Origin: Variovorax sp. S12S4
GTDB lineage: Bacteria; Pseudomonadota; Gammaproteobacteria; Burkholderiales; Burkholderiaceae_C
NCBI RefSeq assembly: GCF_023195515.1
Contig: NZ_JALPKR020000002.1
Location: 682,001-746,000, forward strand
Direction of reading: 5' to 3'
DNA: 64,000 nt
Shown one piece after another: positions 1 through 7,682 of the stretch (its first letter is position 1; every line of letters starts with the position of its first letter). The notes under the pieces are model-generated. The model searched no databases, was not told where the DNA came from, and saw only the letters and a list, made by a program, of their open reading frames with translations. The translations under genes were made by a program, and so were the position numbers.

Positions 1-174
1 AACAAAGCCGAACGTGGCCGCGCCGCCCTTGATGGAGTGCGCGGCACGGAAGATGGCGTTGAGCTGCTCGCTGTCGGGCGCGTCGGCGTCCAGCTCGAGA
101 AGCAATTGCTCCATCTGCGCCAGAAGCTCGACGGCTTCGACAAAAAATGCCTGGGTGAACTGACTGAGATCCAT
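1..174 (-). CDS. cheA: Chemotaxis histidine kinase CheA, N-terminal fragment
   Basis: The first 58 codons of CheA, read on the minus strand from an ATG at 174; the rest lies beyond the window edge. The translation starts MDLSQFTQAFFVEA and contains AAHSIKGGAATFGF, the HPt (P1) motif whose histidine (about residue 47) is the autophosphorylation site in the CheA family. CheA is the cytoplasmic kinase that couples receptor-CheW arrays to CheY and CheB. It follows motA and motB on the same strand, the motAB-cheA order seen in enterics and many betaproteobacteria, so it is probably co-transcribed with them. The kinase, dimerisation and CheW-like domains cannot be assessed here. Confidence 0.93.
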   Translation of the reverse strand, partial: MDLSQFTQAFFVEAVELLAQMEQLLLELDADAPDSEQLNAIFRAAHSIKGGAATFGFV

Positions 175-215
175 CGTTGCTCCGAACCGGCTTGCTGTAG
201 GGCCGGCATCAATTT

Positions 216-1166
216 CTATGGGTGCTCTGCGGAAGCGCCGCCGCCGGCGCTCCCCCTGGCCGTTACCTTGACGCTCTGGGCGGGAAGCAGCGGCGAAGGC
301 GACGACTGTGACTTGGCGGGCCAGCTCGCGGCATTGCCGCTTCCGCTGTTCTCGCGCTCTATCTGGTGCTGGGTGCGGTGGTTGAGCAAAATGATGCTGA
401 TGCGCCGGTTGATCGGGTTGCGCGGATTGCTCCTGTCCAGGTGCATGCTGTCGGCCAGCCCGACCACGCGCAGAACCTTGTTCTCGGCCATGCCGCCCAC
501 CACCAGTTCGCGCCGCGAGGCATTGGCCCGGTCGGCCGAGAGCTCCCAGTTGCCGTAGGAACGGTCGCCGTTGGTGTAGACGATGGCGTCGGTATGGCCC
601 GACAGGGTGATCTTGTTGGGCAGCTCGTTGAGCGTGGGGCCGATCTCCCGCAGGATGGCGCGCATGTGCGGCACCAGTTGCGCGCTGGCCAGATCGAACA
701 TCGGGCGGTTCTCGCTGTCGACGATCTGCAGGCGCAGCCCCTCTGTGGTGATGTCGATCAATATCTGCGAGCGGAACTGCTTGAACACCGGGCTGTTCTC
801 GATGAGCTTGTCCAGCCGGTCCTTCATGCTGGCCAGGCGCTCGGCGTCGGCGTCTTCTTCGGCGTCGGCCCGCTGGACCTCGCCATCGGCGCGCGTGCTC
901 GGGTCCATGCCGCCGCCCGGAATCACGCTTTCGCTGGTGCTGCTTTTCTCGCCGCCGTTGATGGCCACCTTCAGCGGCATGCGAAAGTGTTCCGCAATGC
1001 CTTCACGCTGCTTGGGCGAGGCATTGGACAACAGCCACATCACGAGAAAGAACGCCATCATGGCCGTCATGAAGTCGGCATAGGCGATCTTCCAGCCGCC
1101 GCCGTGCCCGCCGCCTCCGTGGGCGGGAACGCGCTTGACGACGACCCTGTGTTTTTCCGTGCTCAT
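216..1166 (-). CDS. motB: Flagellar motor stator protein MotB
   Basis: 316 aa. MotB anchors the stator to peptidoglycan and, with MotA, forms the proton channel. The N-terminus is cytoplasmic and basic, followed by one membrane helix starting WKIAYADFMTAMMAFFLVMW; Asp31 in YADFM corresponds to the proton-carrying aspartate of E. coli MotB. The C-terminal half is an OmpA-like peptidoglycan-binding domain (LSGHTDA, then DRANASRRELV). The tail is low-complexity and Ser/Ala/Gly-rich. The proton-type helix (rather than a PomB-like one) is inferred from similarity to E. coli MotB. It lies 21 bp after motA and before cheA. Confidence 0.96.
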   Translation of the reverse strand: MSTEKHRVVVKRVPAHGGGGHGGGWKIAYADFMTAMMAFFLVMWLLSNASPKQREGIAEHFRMPLKVAINGGEKSSTSESVIPGGGMDPSTRADGEVQRADAEEDADAERLASMKDRLDKLIENSPVFKQFRSQILIDITTEGLRLQIVDSENRPMFDLASAQLVPHMRAILREIGPTLNELPNKITLSGHTDAIVYTNGDRSYGNWELSADRANASRRELVVGGMAENKVLRVVGLADSMHLDRSNPRNPINRRISIILLNHRTQHQIERENSGSGNAASWPAKSQSSPSPLLPAQSVKVTARGSAGGGASAEHP

Positions 1167-1187
1167 GGCAATGTTCCACGCCGTGTA

Positions 1188-2048
1188 TCAGCGGGCCTTG
1201 ACCTCGCGCACGTGGCTGTCCAGCTCGGTGAAGCTGGGCCGCTCGGTCGAGAACAGCACCTTACGGCCGAATTCCACCGCCAGCTGCGGTGCGTACCCGT
1301 TCAGGCTTGCGAGCAGCGTGACCTTGGTGCACTGGTACATCTTCATGCTCTCGGCCACCTTCTGCTCGATGAGCGAAGCCAGCGGCGAGACGAAGCCGTA
1401 GGCCATCAGCACGCCCAGGAAGGTGCCCACCATCGCGTGCGCAATCAGCGCGCCCATCTCAGAAGGCGGCAGGTCGGCCGAGGCCAGCGCATGCACCACG
1501 CCCATCACAGCCGCAACGATGCCCAGCGCGGGCAGCGCGTCGCCCACGCGCGAAAGGCTGTGCATGGGTACTTCGGCTTCGTGCTTGATGGTTTCGATCT
1601 CGTGGTCCATCAGCGCTTCGATCTCGAAGGCGTCGGTGTTGCCGCTGATGACCAGCCGCAGGTAGTCGCACAGGAACTCCATCACGGCCTCGTCGGCCAG
1701 GATGTTGGGGTAGCGCGCAAAGATCTCGCTCTTGGCCGGGTCCTCCACGTCGGACTCCAGCTTCATCATTCCTTCCTTGCGCGCCTTGGCCAGCAGCTCG
1801 TAGAGCAGCGCCAGCAGGTCCAGGTAGAGCTGCCGGTTGTGCTTGGACGAGCGCAGCAGGAGCGGCAGCTCCTTGAGCGTGGACTTGATCGTCTTGCCGT
1901 TGTTGCCCGCAATGAAGGCGCCCAGCGCGGAGCCGCCGATCATCAACAGCTCGACCGGCTGGAACAGCACGCCGAAGTGCCCGCCCATGAGCGCATAGCC
2001 GCCGAACACGGCGCCTATGACCACCAGATAACCAACCAAAAGGAGCAC
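1188..2048 (-). CDS. motA: Flagellar motor stator protein MotA
   Basis: 286 aa, the usual size for a proton-type MotA. It is an inner-membrane protein with four predicted helices and a large cytoplasmic loop; in the family, charged loop residues contact FliG. The start is GTG at 2048, giving VLLLVGYLVVIGAVFGGY, which aligns with the E. coli N-terminus MLILLGYLVVLG, so GTG is preferred. The segments GNNGKTIKSTL and VGDALPALGIVAAVMGVVHAL match conserved MotA sequence. It is followed by motB and cheA. A transcription terminator lies between flhC and this gene, so motAB-cheA probably has its own promoter, but I found no clear sigma-28 site before it. Confidence 0.96.
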   Translation of the reverse strand: MLLLVGYLVVIGAVFGGYALMGGHFGVLFQPVELLMIGGSALGAFIAGNNGKTIKSTLKELPLLLRSSKHNRQLYLDLLALLYELLAKARKEGMMKLESDVEDPAKSEIFARYPNILADEAVMEFLCDYLRLVISGNTDAFEIEALMDHEIETIKHEAEVPMHSLSRVGDALPALGIVAAVMGVVHALASADLPPSEMGALIAHAMVGTFLGVLMAYGFVSPLASLIEQKVAESMKMYQCTKVTLLASLNGYAPQLAVEFGRKVLFSTERPSFTELDSHVREVKAR

Positions 2049-2080
2049 GCGCTTCCCCTACTGCCCTTGAGGCGTCGATT

Positions 2081-2106
2081 CAAAAGCCTTGCCCACGGGG
2101 GCAAGG
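2081..2106 (-). terminator. Rho-independent terminator after flhC
   Basis: An 8-bp perfect stem (CCTTGCCC/GGGCAAGG, at 2087-2094 and 2099-2106) with a 4-base loop, followed on the minus strand by CTTTTG. It sits immediately after the flhC stop and before motA. The plus-strand side also has a T run (2112-2117), so it may work in both directions. Confidence 0.7.
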
Positions 2107-2116
2107 TCCGCTTTTT

Positions 2117-2725
2117 TCAATGAAGTCCACCGCCGTCGAGCGCCGACTCCACGGCAAGACCAATGCTTTCCATGCCCGGCACCGCGATCTCCCCGGCCGC
2201 AGCGCGCTCCGAACCGCGCGCCTTGCCTGCCCGCGACGGGGGCCGGCACAGCACGCAGACGTACCCGCTCTTGTGGTCGTGCGCATGCGCCACGAACTGC
2301 CCCGCGCACCGGCAGCAGGTGCTCAGCTGCAGCATGTCGCTGTCGAAGAAGCGAACCATCGTGTATGCACGCGTGAAATCCAGAATTGGCTCGCTTTCCT
2401 GCGCTTCAATTTGCTGCAAATACAATTTGTAGCTTTTAATCAATACCCAAACCTTTTCTTCATCCGAATGGGTTTTCATGAATTGATACATGTTGTAAAA
2501 CATTGACGAATGGATATTCGCCAACCAAGTCATATACCAATCCGTTGAAAAGGGGAGCAGCCCCTTGGGCGGAGAGACGCCCTTGATTTCCTTGTAGAGG
2601 CGGATCAGCCGCTCGCGGCTCAGGCCCACTTCCGACTCAAGGAACTGCAGGCGGGCGCCGAGGTGGATCAGCTGGATCGCCAGCTGAACTTCGCGCACTT
2701 CGCCAAGGACGCTCTTGGTGCTCAT
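2117..2725 (-). CDS. flhC: Flagellar master regulator subunit FlhC
   Basis: 202 aa, cytoplasmic. FlhC with FlhD forms the heterohexameric class 1 activator that drives sigma-70 transcription of hook and basal-body operons. Cys137, Cys140, Cys157 and Cys160 (CCRC and CVLC) sit at the same positions as the four zinc ligands of E. coli FlhC, so zinc binding is well supported. The start ATG overlaps the flhD stop by 4 bp, indicating translational coupling. The last 40 residues are low-complexity and probably disordered. A terminator follows. Confidence 0.96.
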   Translation of the reverse strand: MSTKSVLGEVREVQLAIQLIHLGARLQFLESEVGLSRERLIRLYKEIKGVSPPKGLLPFSTDWYMTWLANIHSSMFYNMYQFMKTHSDEEKVWVLIKSYKLYLQQIEAQESEPILDFTRAYTMVRFFDSDMLQLSTCCRCAGQFVAHAHDHKSGYVCVLCRPPSRAGKARGSERAAAGEIAVPGMESIGLAVESALDGGGLH

Positions 2726-3099
2726 ACGGCTGCGGTCTCTTTTTGGCTCTGCAGGCTTCGTGCCGACATCAGTATCGACATGTGCGCTTGTTGCAGCATC
2801 GTGTCCTTACCTTCGCCAACCACTGCCGACATCGAGGCATGCTCGTCAAGGCGAAAACTGCACAGCAGAAAGTTCGACGCCGCCAGTTTGAGGATCTGCG
2901 CCAGCGACATGCTGGCCAGCATGTCGGCCAGTTCGCGGCTCACGCCCAGGCGGAACATCGCTGCCACACGGTCCTGCTTGACCAGCTTCTGCGCAAGCAA
3001 CATGTAGGCGAGATTGATGTCACCGATCTCGCGGGAGATCTCGCCGTTGGCCACGTTCATCACAATATCCGTTTCCAAAATTGCACTCCGTTCAGTCAT
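2722..3099 (-). CDS. flhD: Flagellar master regulator subunit FlhD
   Basis: 125 aa, all-helical, partner of FlhC in the flagellar master regulator. The segments EIGDINLAYMLLAQKLVKQD and FRLGVSRELADMLA match the conserved FlhD fold. It is the first gene of a two-gene operon and overlaps flhC by 4 bp. The roughly 150 bp upstream are markedly AT-rich compared with their surroundings, as expected of a heavily regulated promoter. No strong Shine-Dalgarno sequence is visible before the ATG, suggesting modest translation or other control. Confidence 0.96.
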   Translation of the reverse strand: MTERSAILETDIVMNVANGEISREIGDINLAYMLLAQKLVKQDRVAAMFRLGVSRELADMLASMSLAQILKLAASNFLLCSFRLDEHASMSAVVGEGKDTMLQQAHMSILMSARSLQSQKETAAV

Positions 3100-3253
3100 G
3101 TCTTGAGTGAATTATTCCAACTATTTAACACTTTGTAACTTTCGATCACGGGGAAACTGTAAAGCGAGCTACAAGTACATGTAAGCTTTTGTTGCAACCA
3201 CGTTACATGGTTTCCACCGATGAAATTAGTTCTCATTTATTCTTGAAAGTTAA
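3100..3253 (-). promoter_or_regulatory. AT-rich flhDC upstream region
   Basis: The 154-bp gap before flhD is strikingly AT-rich in a GC-rich neighbourhood and contains near-palindromic words such as TACATGTACTTGTA and repeated ACATG/CATGT elements. It must hold the flhDC promoter. I cannot pick a confident -10/-35 pair or assign regulator sites by eye. Nucleoid-protein (H-NS/MvaT-like) or global-regulator binding is an inference from composition only. Confidence 0.5.
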
Positions 3254-3556
3254 TTACAAAGCATTAACTTTTTCGGGCCCTGCGGCACCCTGGTCGGCTT
3301 CGATCCCGTGGATCCACGCCATGACCTCTGCCACTGCCAGATAGAGCTGCGGCGGGATCTGCCGATCGAGGTCCACCTGCATCAGCAGCTTGATCAGGTC
3401 CGCCGAGGCGTGCACGTACACGCCGTTCTCCCGCGCCTGCCGCAGGATCGACTCCGCCGTTACCCCATAACCCTTGGCCACCACCACCGGCGCCTTCGCC
3501 TGGTCGGCATAGGAGAGAGCCACCGCGCTCGGGCGCGTATCGGTCGAGGCAGTCAT
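3254..3556 (-). CDS. FlhB-like protein (EscU/YscU/FlhB C-terminal domain)
   Basis: 100 aa. It resembles the cytoplasmic C-terminal domain of the export-switch protein FlhB without the membrane part: AVALSYADQAKAPVVVAKG followed by a helix with VHASADLIKLLMQVDLDRQIPPQLYLAVAEVMAWI. The autocleavage motif NPTH of true FlhB is absent. Stand-alone proteins of this kind (FhlB/YlqH type) occur in several bacteria and can in some cases partly replace the FlhB C-domain; that role is not proven here. It overlaps the upstream FliK-type gene by 4 bp, and together they resemble an accessory hook-length/substrate-switch pair. The full-length flhB is not in the window. Confidence 0.82.
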   Translation of the reverse strand: MTASTDTRPSAVALSYADQAKAPVVVAKGYGVTAESILRQARENGVYVHASADLIKLLMQVDLDRQIPPQLYLAVAEVMAWIHGIEADQGAAGPEKVNAL

Positions 3557-4884
3557 CCGGCATGCCCCACCGGGCTCATCGCCGTGATCTGCAGGTCTTG
3601 CAAGCGCAATCCGGCGGCCTCGAGGCGCGGCCCCAGTTCGCCGCTGTCATTGCGCAAGCGCGCGAGCGTTGCGATTTCGCTTGCGGCAAGGCGGGCCTGA
3701 ACGAGCTCACCCGTCAGGCTCAGCCGCAGATCGACGGCACCCAGCCTGGGCAGCGAGAGCGAAACGGTGGTCGACCAGCTGCGCGGGCGCTCCTTGCGTT
3801 CGTCGTTGCGTTGGCCTCCGGGCGCATCGCCGGGCTGGTCGGCCTCTTCGTGGATCGACCACTCCATCGGAACATTCGGCCATGCCTGGCCGCTCCAGCG
3901 GAAAACCGAGGTGGCCAGCAGATCGAGTTGCTGATGCACCAGCGCCACGGTTTGGGGGTGAATCATTTCAGCCGGCGCGGCCACCGAAGCGGCCGTGCGC
4001 GCCGAAGAGGCGGCGGCACTGTTTTCGCCGAGGCTGCGGCTCGCGTTGCGCTCGTCGGAAACCACGCCCGCATCACTCGCATTGCCCGCAAGAGCCGGAA
4101 CCGCGGCCGAAGCCACCGGAACTCCCTGGCTCGTGTAGACCGACGCGGGCGGTGTTTGCGTGGCTGCACCTGACGGAACAGCAACGGGTTGCCCTTGGAC
4201 GGGTGCGCCCTGCAAAGGCTGGCTCGCCGCGGGAATGGACGGGCCCGCAGCGGCAACCGGTTGGCCAGCGGCGGGAGCCGCCAAAAGTTGCTCCGCAGCG
4301 ACGGGTCGGCCCGGAATTACCTGGACGGGCTGCGCCTGCGCAGGCACCTGGGACTGCGGCTGGGCCGCTCCGGCATTGGCAAATGCGGCTGCCTGCGTCA
4401 ACCGCATTTGCGGCTCCTGCGCCAATTGCTGCACGGTGCGAAGGCCGTTGGCAAATTCGACCAGATGCGATTCGTAGAACAGGCCGCTTGCTGCCACGGT
4501 CTGCGCCAGCGCGCCGGCGAGCACGGGCGCCGCGGGCGTCTGCGCCGAGAGCCACAGGGGCGCCGCGCCACGCACAGGCTCGGGGTCGGCATGAAGATCG
4601 GCCAGCACGGCGCTGATGGCACGGGCCGCCGCCGACCACTGGGTAGCCACCGAAGGCGGTGCATCGGAGGCGCGCGGTGCGCCCGCCGGCACCTTGGCAG
4701 GCAGCACGGCCTCGAGCAGCGAGTGGGACGGCAGCCGAACATCGTTCTTGACCTGCTGGACCTCGGCCACGGCGCCGGCCGGCAAGCTGGTGCCGACCTC
4801 GGTCTGCAGCGCAGCGAGCTCCGGCCGCAGTGCGGCGAGCTTCGTTGCGAGCGGCGCATCGGCGAGTCCGATCGATCTGTTCAT
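3553..4884 (-). CDS. Second FliK-type hook-length control family protein
   Basis: 443 aa. The middle (about residues 170-310) is Ala/Pro/Gln-rich low complexity. The last 110 residues resemble the Flg_hook C-terminal domain of FliK (LPRLGAVDLRLSLTGELVQARL, then GPRLEAAGLRL). A canonical fliK lies at 15265-16653, so this is a paralogue or distant homologue. It is translationally coupled to the FlhB-C-like gene, mirroring the FliK-FlhB functional pair. It follows fliT by 24 bp. The function is inferred from domain and neighbour; it may not set hook length at all. Confidence 0.75.
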   Translation of the reverse strand: MNRSIGLADAPLATKLAALRPELAALQTEVGTSLPAGAVAEVQQVKNDVRLPSHSLLEAVLPAKVPAGAPRASDAPPSVATQWSAAARAISAVLADLHADPEPVRGAAPLWLSAQTPAAPVLAGALAQTVAASGLFYESHLVEFANGLRTVQQLAQEPQMRLTQAAAFANAGAAQPQSQVPAQAQPVQVIPGRPVAAEQLLAAPAAGQPVAAAGPSIPAASQPLQGAPVQGQPVAVPSGAATQTPPASVYTSQGVPVASAAVPALAGNASDAGVVSDERNASRSLGENSAAASSARTAASVAAPAEMIHPQTVALVHQQLDLLATSVFRWSGQAWPNVPMEWSIHEEADQPGDAPGGQRNDERKERPRSWSTTVSLSLPRLGAVDLRLSLTGELVQARLAASEIATLARLRNDSGELGPRLEAAGLRLQDLQITAMSPVGHAG

Positions 4885-4908
4885 TGCGTTGCCGTGCTCT
4901 CTTGCAGG

Positions 4909-5238
4909 TCAATACGGCGTGCCGTATGCCCTGCCGAGTTCGCTGCGCATCTGCAACTGGGCCATCTTCGACACCAGGTCCTCGAGCTGCGGCTTGACCA
5001 TGTCGCACACCTCTTCCTGGTCGGAATGGATGCAATCGATCAGGTTGCGCACCTGCTCCAGCTGCACGGGGTCCAGCGACACCTTGCCGATGGCCTTGAG
5101 GCGGTCGACCAGCGCCGCGCAACGGGCTTCGAGCTCGGCAAGCCGTTCCCATTCCTTGGCGCGGGCGAGCGCCGCCATGAGCGACATGGTCGAAGCCAGT
5201 TCGCTGTAGCAGTGCAGGACTTCGTGGCGGACCGGCAT
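4909..5238 (-). CDS. fliT: Flagellar chaperone/regulator FliT
   Basis: 109 aa from the ATG at 5238 (MPVRHEVLHCYSELAS); an upstream in-frame start at 5304 would overlap fliS by 47 bp and adds unconserved residues, so the shorter form is chosen. FliT is a small helical cytoplasmic protein that chaperones the filament cap FliD and in enterics also binds FlhDC as an anti-activator. The helical pattern, size and position after fliD-fliS support the call; the family is poorly conserved in sequence. It lies 19 bp downstream of fliS. Confidence 0.8.
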   Translation of the reverse strand: MPVRHEVLHCYSELASTMSLMAALARAKEWERLAELEARCAALVDRLKAIGKVSLDPVQLEQVRNLIDCIHSDQEEVCDMVKPQLEDLVSKMAQLQMRSELGRAYGTPY

Positions 5239-5257
5239 GGCCTGCGATTCCGGTGTT

Positions 5258-5680
5258 TCAGTTGTCGGCACTTGCACCGCCGACTTCGCGCCATGCGGAC
5301 GCAATGTTCTCGAGAATCGCTTCGGCCTCGTCGAGCGCCTTCACGTCGTGGTGCAGGTTTGCGTACAGCAGCCGGCGAATCACGAAGTCGTACAGCGCCG
5401 ACAGGTTGGCCACCAGCTCGGCGCCCGCGGCGCCTGCCGCCTTGGCGTCCAGGCTGGCCTTCAGCCCGTTGTCGACGATGCTGATGGCCTTGGAAATCGC
5501 GTTGCCCTTGGCCACGGTGTCGCCGCTCGTCATGTGGTGCCGCGCCATGCCGATGGTGGTGACGACGCCGTCGAACAGCATGACGATGAGCTGGTGCGGA
5601 GACGCACTCATGGCCTGCGTTTCCACGCCGACGCGGGCATACGCGTTGGCACCGGCCCTGAAGTTGTGAGAGGTGTACAT
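5258..5680 (-). CDS. fliS: Flagellin export chaperone FliS
   Basis: 140 aa, cytoplasmic four-helix protein that binds the C-terminus of flagellin and prevents early polymerisation. The conserved N-terminal segment SASPHQLIVMLFDGVVTTI and the helix NAISKAISIVDNGLKASLD are clear. It is 17 bp downstream of fliD in the fliD-fliS-fliT order typical of the family. Confidence 0.95.
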   Translation of the reverse strand: MYTSHNFRAGANAYARVGVETQAMSASPHQLIVMLFDGVVTTIGMARHHMTSGDTVAKGNAISKAISIVDNGLKASLDAKAAGAAGAELVANLSALYDFVIRRLLYANLHHDVKALDEAEAILENIASAWREVGGASADN

Positions 5681-5697
5681 GGATTGCTCTGCTGGAA

Positions 5698-7149
5698 TTA
5701 CTTGCTGCTGCTGCTTTGCATGCTTGCGAACTGCTGCGTGAGATAAGTGCTGGTGCTGCTCATCTGGCTCATCAGCAGGTCAAGCTGGGTGAACTGCGCG
5801 CGATAGCGCTCCACCTTGGCATCCACGCGCATCTTCATGTCGGTGAATTGCTGGTCGAGCTGCTTGAGGGAGGCCGTCATGCCGTCCGAAGCCACCTTGA
5901 GCGCGCCGCCGGTGGAGGTGAGGTTGTCCACCACCGCGCTGATCTGCTTGCCGTAGCCAGCAGTGCTGCCGGTCGCGCTGGCAAAGAGCCCCGCAACGCC
6001 CGAAAGATTGGTGCTGACGGCCGTCTTGAGCTTGGCCGAATCGACGGCCATGGTGCCGTCCTTCTGGAACGTGACGCCGATTTCCGACAGCACCTTCAGA
6101 TCGGTCGGGCCGCCGGCCTGCGGCGTGGTGAGCGCCTGGCGAATGCGGGTCTGCAGGTTGCGCAGCGTGGAGTCGCCGACCAGCGCAGCGCCGGTCTTCG
6201 AATCCTTGTCGTAAGTGGTCAAGGTGTTGGCGGTGGCCTGCAGGCTGTTGTAGGCCTTGACGAAATCATTGATCGCTGCCTCCACCGTGGCGGTGTCGGG
6301 CTGCGTTGCAAGGTTGCTGGAGCCGGTCTTCAGCAGGTTCAGCGTGGTGCCCTGGATGGCTTCCTTCACGGTGTTGCTCGCGCTGGTCACGGCAATGCCG
6401 TTGACCGTGAGCTGCGCGTTCTGCGCGGCCACCGTCTGGCGCAGGTTCTGCGTACCCGCGGGGTCGTTGTTCAACAGGCCCTGCAGCGACGCATCGCCGG
6501 CCACCGAGATGCGCATGCTCGATGCTTCGCCCGTTTGCGAAGACGTCAGCACCAGCCGGTGCGGCGTGCCGCTGCCGTCGTTCACGATACTGGCCGACAC
6601 GCCGGCCTTGGCCGCGTTGATCGCGTCGCGGATGCCTTCGAGGGTGTTGTTGGTGCCGTTGATGGTGATCGGCACGGCGGTGCGGCTCGCATCCTTCGTG
6701 AAGCTCGCACCCGTGTAGGTTCCGGTTGCGGCATCGAGCGTGCCGCCGCCCACGGTGCCGAAGTCGATGGTGATGGTGCCGGTGCCGACGGCGGCCTTGG
6801 CGTCGGCCCGACCAGCTGCCACCAGCGATTGCGACTGCGCAAGCTTGGTTACGTCAACCGTGTAGGTGCCGGCCGTGGCCGTGCTGCCGGCCGATGCCGT
6901 CAGTACCTCGGGCACGCTCGACGTGACCTTTGCGCCCTGGAACAGCGCGGGGTCGGACAGCTTCTTGGCCGCCGCCTGCAGCGTGCTGAGCGAGTTCTGC
7001 AGCGTGCCGTAGGCCGAGAGCTTGCTCGTGTAGCTCACCTGCCGTTGCTGCAACAGCACGAGCGGCTGGCTCTCCGCCGTTTCGAGCTGCGTAAGCAAGG
7101 TGCTCAGGTCGAGCTTGGAGCCAACGCCAAGGCTGCTGATCGATGCCAT
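5698..7149 (-). CDS. fliD: Flagellar filament cap protein FliD
   Basis: 483 aa, exported. It forms the cap that folds flagellin at the filament tip. The N-terminal domain begins MASISSLGVGSKLDLSTLLTQLETAES and includes QRQVSYTSKLSAYGTLQNSL; the C-terminal domain includes VDNLTSTGGALKVASDGM and the terminal coiled-coil region ending SSTSTYLTQQFASMQSSSS. It shows the usual D0/D1 ends with a variable, Thr/Ser-rich centre. No signal peptide, as expected for type III export. Located between flaG and fliS. Confidence 0.96.
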   Translation of the reverse strand: MASISSLGVGSKLDLSTLLTQLETAESQPLVLLQQRQVSYTSKLSAYGTLQNSLSTLQAAAKKLSDPALFQGAKVTSSVPEVLTASAGSTATAGTYTVDVTKLAQSQSLVAAGRADAKAAVGTGTITIDFGTVGGGTLDAATGTYTGASFTKDASRTAVPITINGTNNTLEGIRDAINAAKAGVSASIVNDGSGTPHRLVLTSSQTGEASSMRISVAGDASLQGLLNNDPAGTQNLRQTVAAQNAQLTVNGIAVTSASNTVKEAIQGTTLNLLKTGSSNLATQPDTATVEAAINDFVKAYNSLQATANTLTTYDKDSKTGAALVGDSTLRNLQTRIRQALTTPQAGGPTDLKVLSEIGVTFQKDGTMAVDSAKLKTAVSTNLSGVAGLFASATGSTAGYGKQISAVVDNLTSTGGALKVASDGMTASLKQLDQQFTDMKMRVDAKVERYRAQFTQLDLLMSQMSSTSTYLTQQFASMQSSSSK

Positions 7150-7206
7150 GTTGAGATGTCCTGAAAACTACGAATAGGAGAAAAAGAAAAAGAAGGAGGG
7201 AATCCG

Positions 7207-7563
7207 TCAGGCTTCCTGGCTCACCAGCAGGCCGGGCGCCTTGCCCAGCACCTTGGCGATGCGCACCACTTCCTCCGAAGGAATCTGGCGGAGGACCTCG
7301 CCGCTCGCGCGGTCGACCACCTTGACGATCATCTTGTCGGTGTCCTCGTCCAGCTCGAACTGCAGCCCGACCGAACGGCTCTGCAGCGAGGTGTTGATCT
7401 CGCGCACCGCCTCGGCAACCTGCGTGGGCGTTGCTTCCTCGACCACGGCCGCCGGCACTGCCGACGACTCCGCCGAAGCGGACGCGGCTGCGCCGGCCGT
7501 CCGCTCGGAGAGCATCTGCATCCACTGCTGGCCTTCCGCCGCCGGGGCTACGGGAATCGACAT
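7207..7563 (-). CDS. flaG: FlaG family flagellar protein
   Basis: 118 aa from the ATG at 7563 (MSIPVAPAAEGQQ). The C-terminal half carries the FlaG domain: SVGLQFELDEDTDKMIVKVVDRASGEVLRQIPSEEVV. FlaG proteins sit between flagellin and fliD in many polar flagellates and affect filament length; the mechanism is not well defined. The longer frame to 7617 would start inside the fliC-flaG gap and lacks conservation. Confidence 0.9.
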   Translation of the reverse strand: MSIPVAPAAEGQQWMQMLSERTAGAAASASAESSAVPAAVVEEATPTQVAEAVREINTSLQSRSVGLQFELDEDTDKMIVKVVDRASGEVLRQIPSEEVVRIAKVLGKAPGLLVSQEA

Positions 7564-7630
7564 GATTTCCACCTTCTTGATTGCTTTCGCTGTCGTCTGC
7601 AGCCTGGCCGGAGCCAAGCCGCAGGGAACA

Positions 7631-7668
7631 GCGCAGGCGGATCCGGGCTTGCACCCGGACGCCTGCGC
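7631..7668 (-). terminator. Strong hairpin after fliC
   Basis: A long GC-rich inverted repeat (GCGCAGGCG pairing with CGCCTGCGC, with an inner TCCGGG/CCCGGA stem) begins 14 bases after the fliC stop codon. No U-tract follows on the minus strand, so it may protect the abundant flagellin mRNA 3' end or cause partial termination before flaG rather than full termination. Confidence 0.55.
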
Positions 7669-7682
7669 AATGCCTTACTGGA

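Noticed and set aside
7631..7668. Riboswitch after fliC.
   Set aside because: It is a simple hairpin at a 3' end, with no conserved aptamer features.
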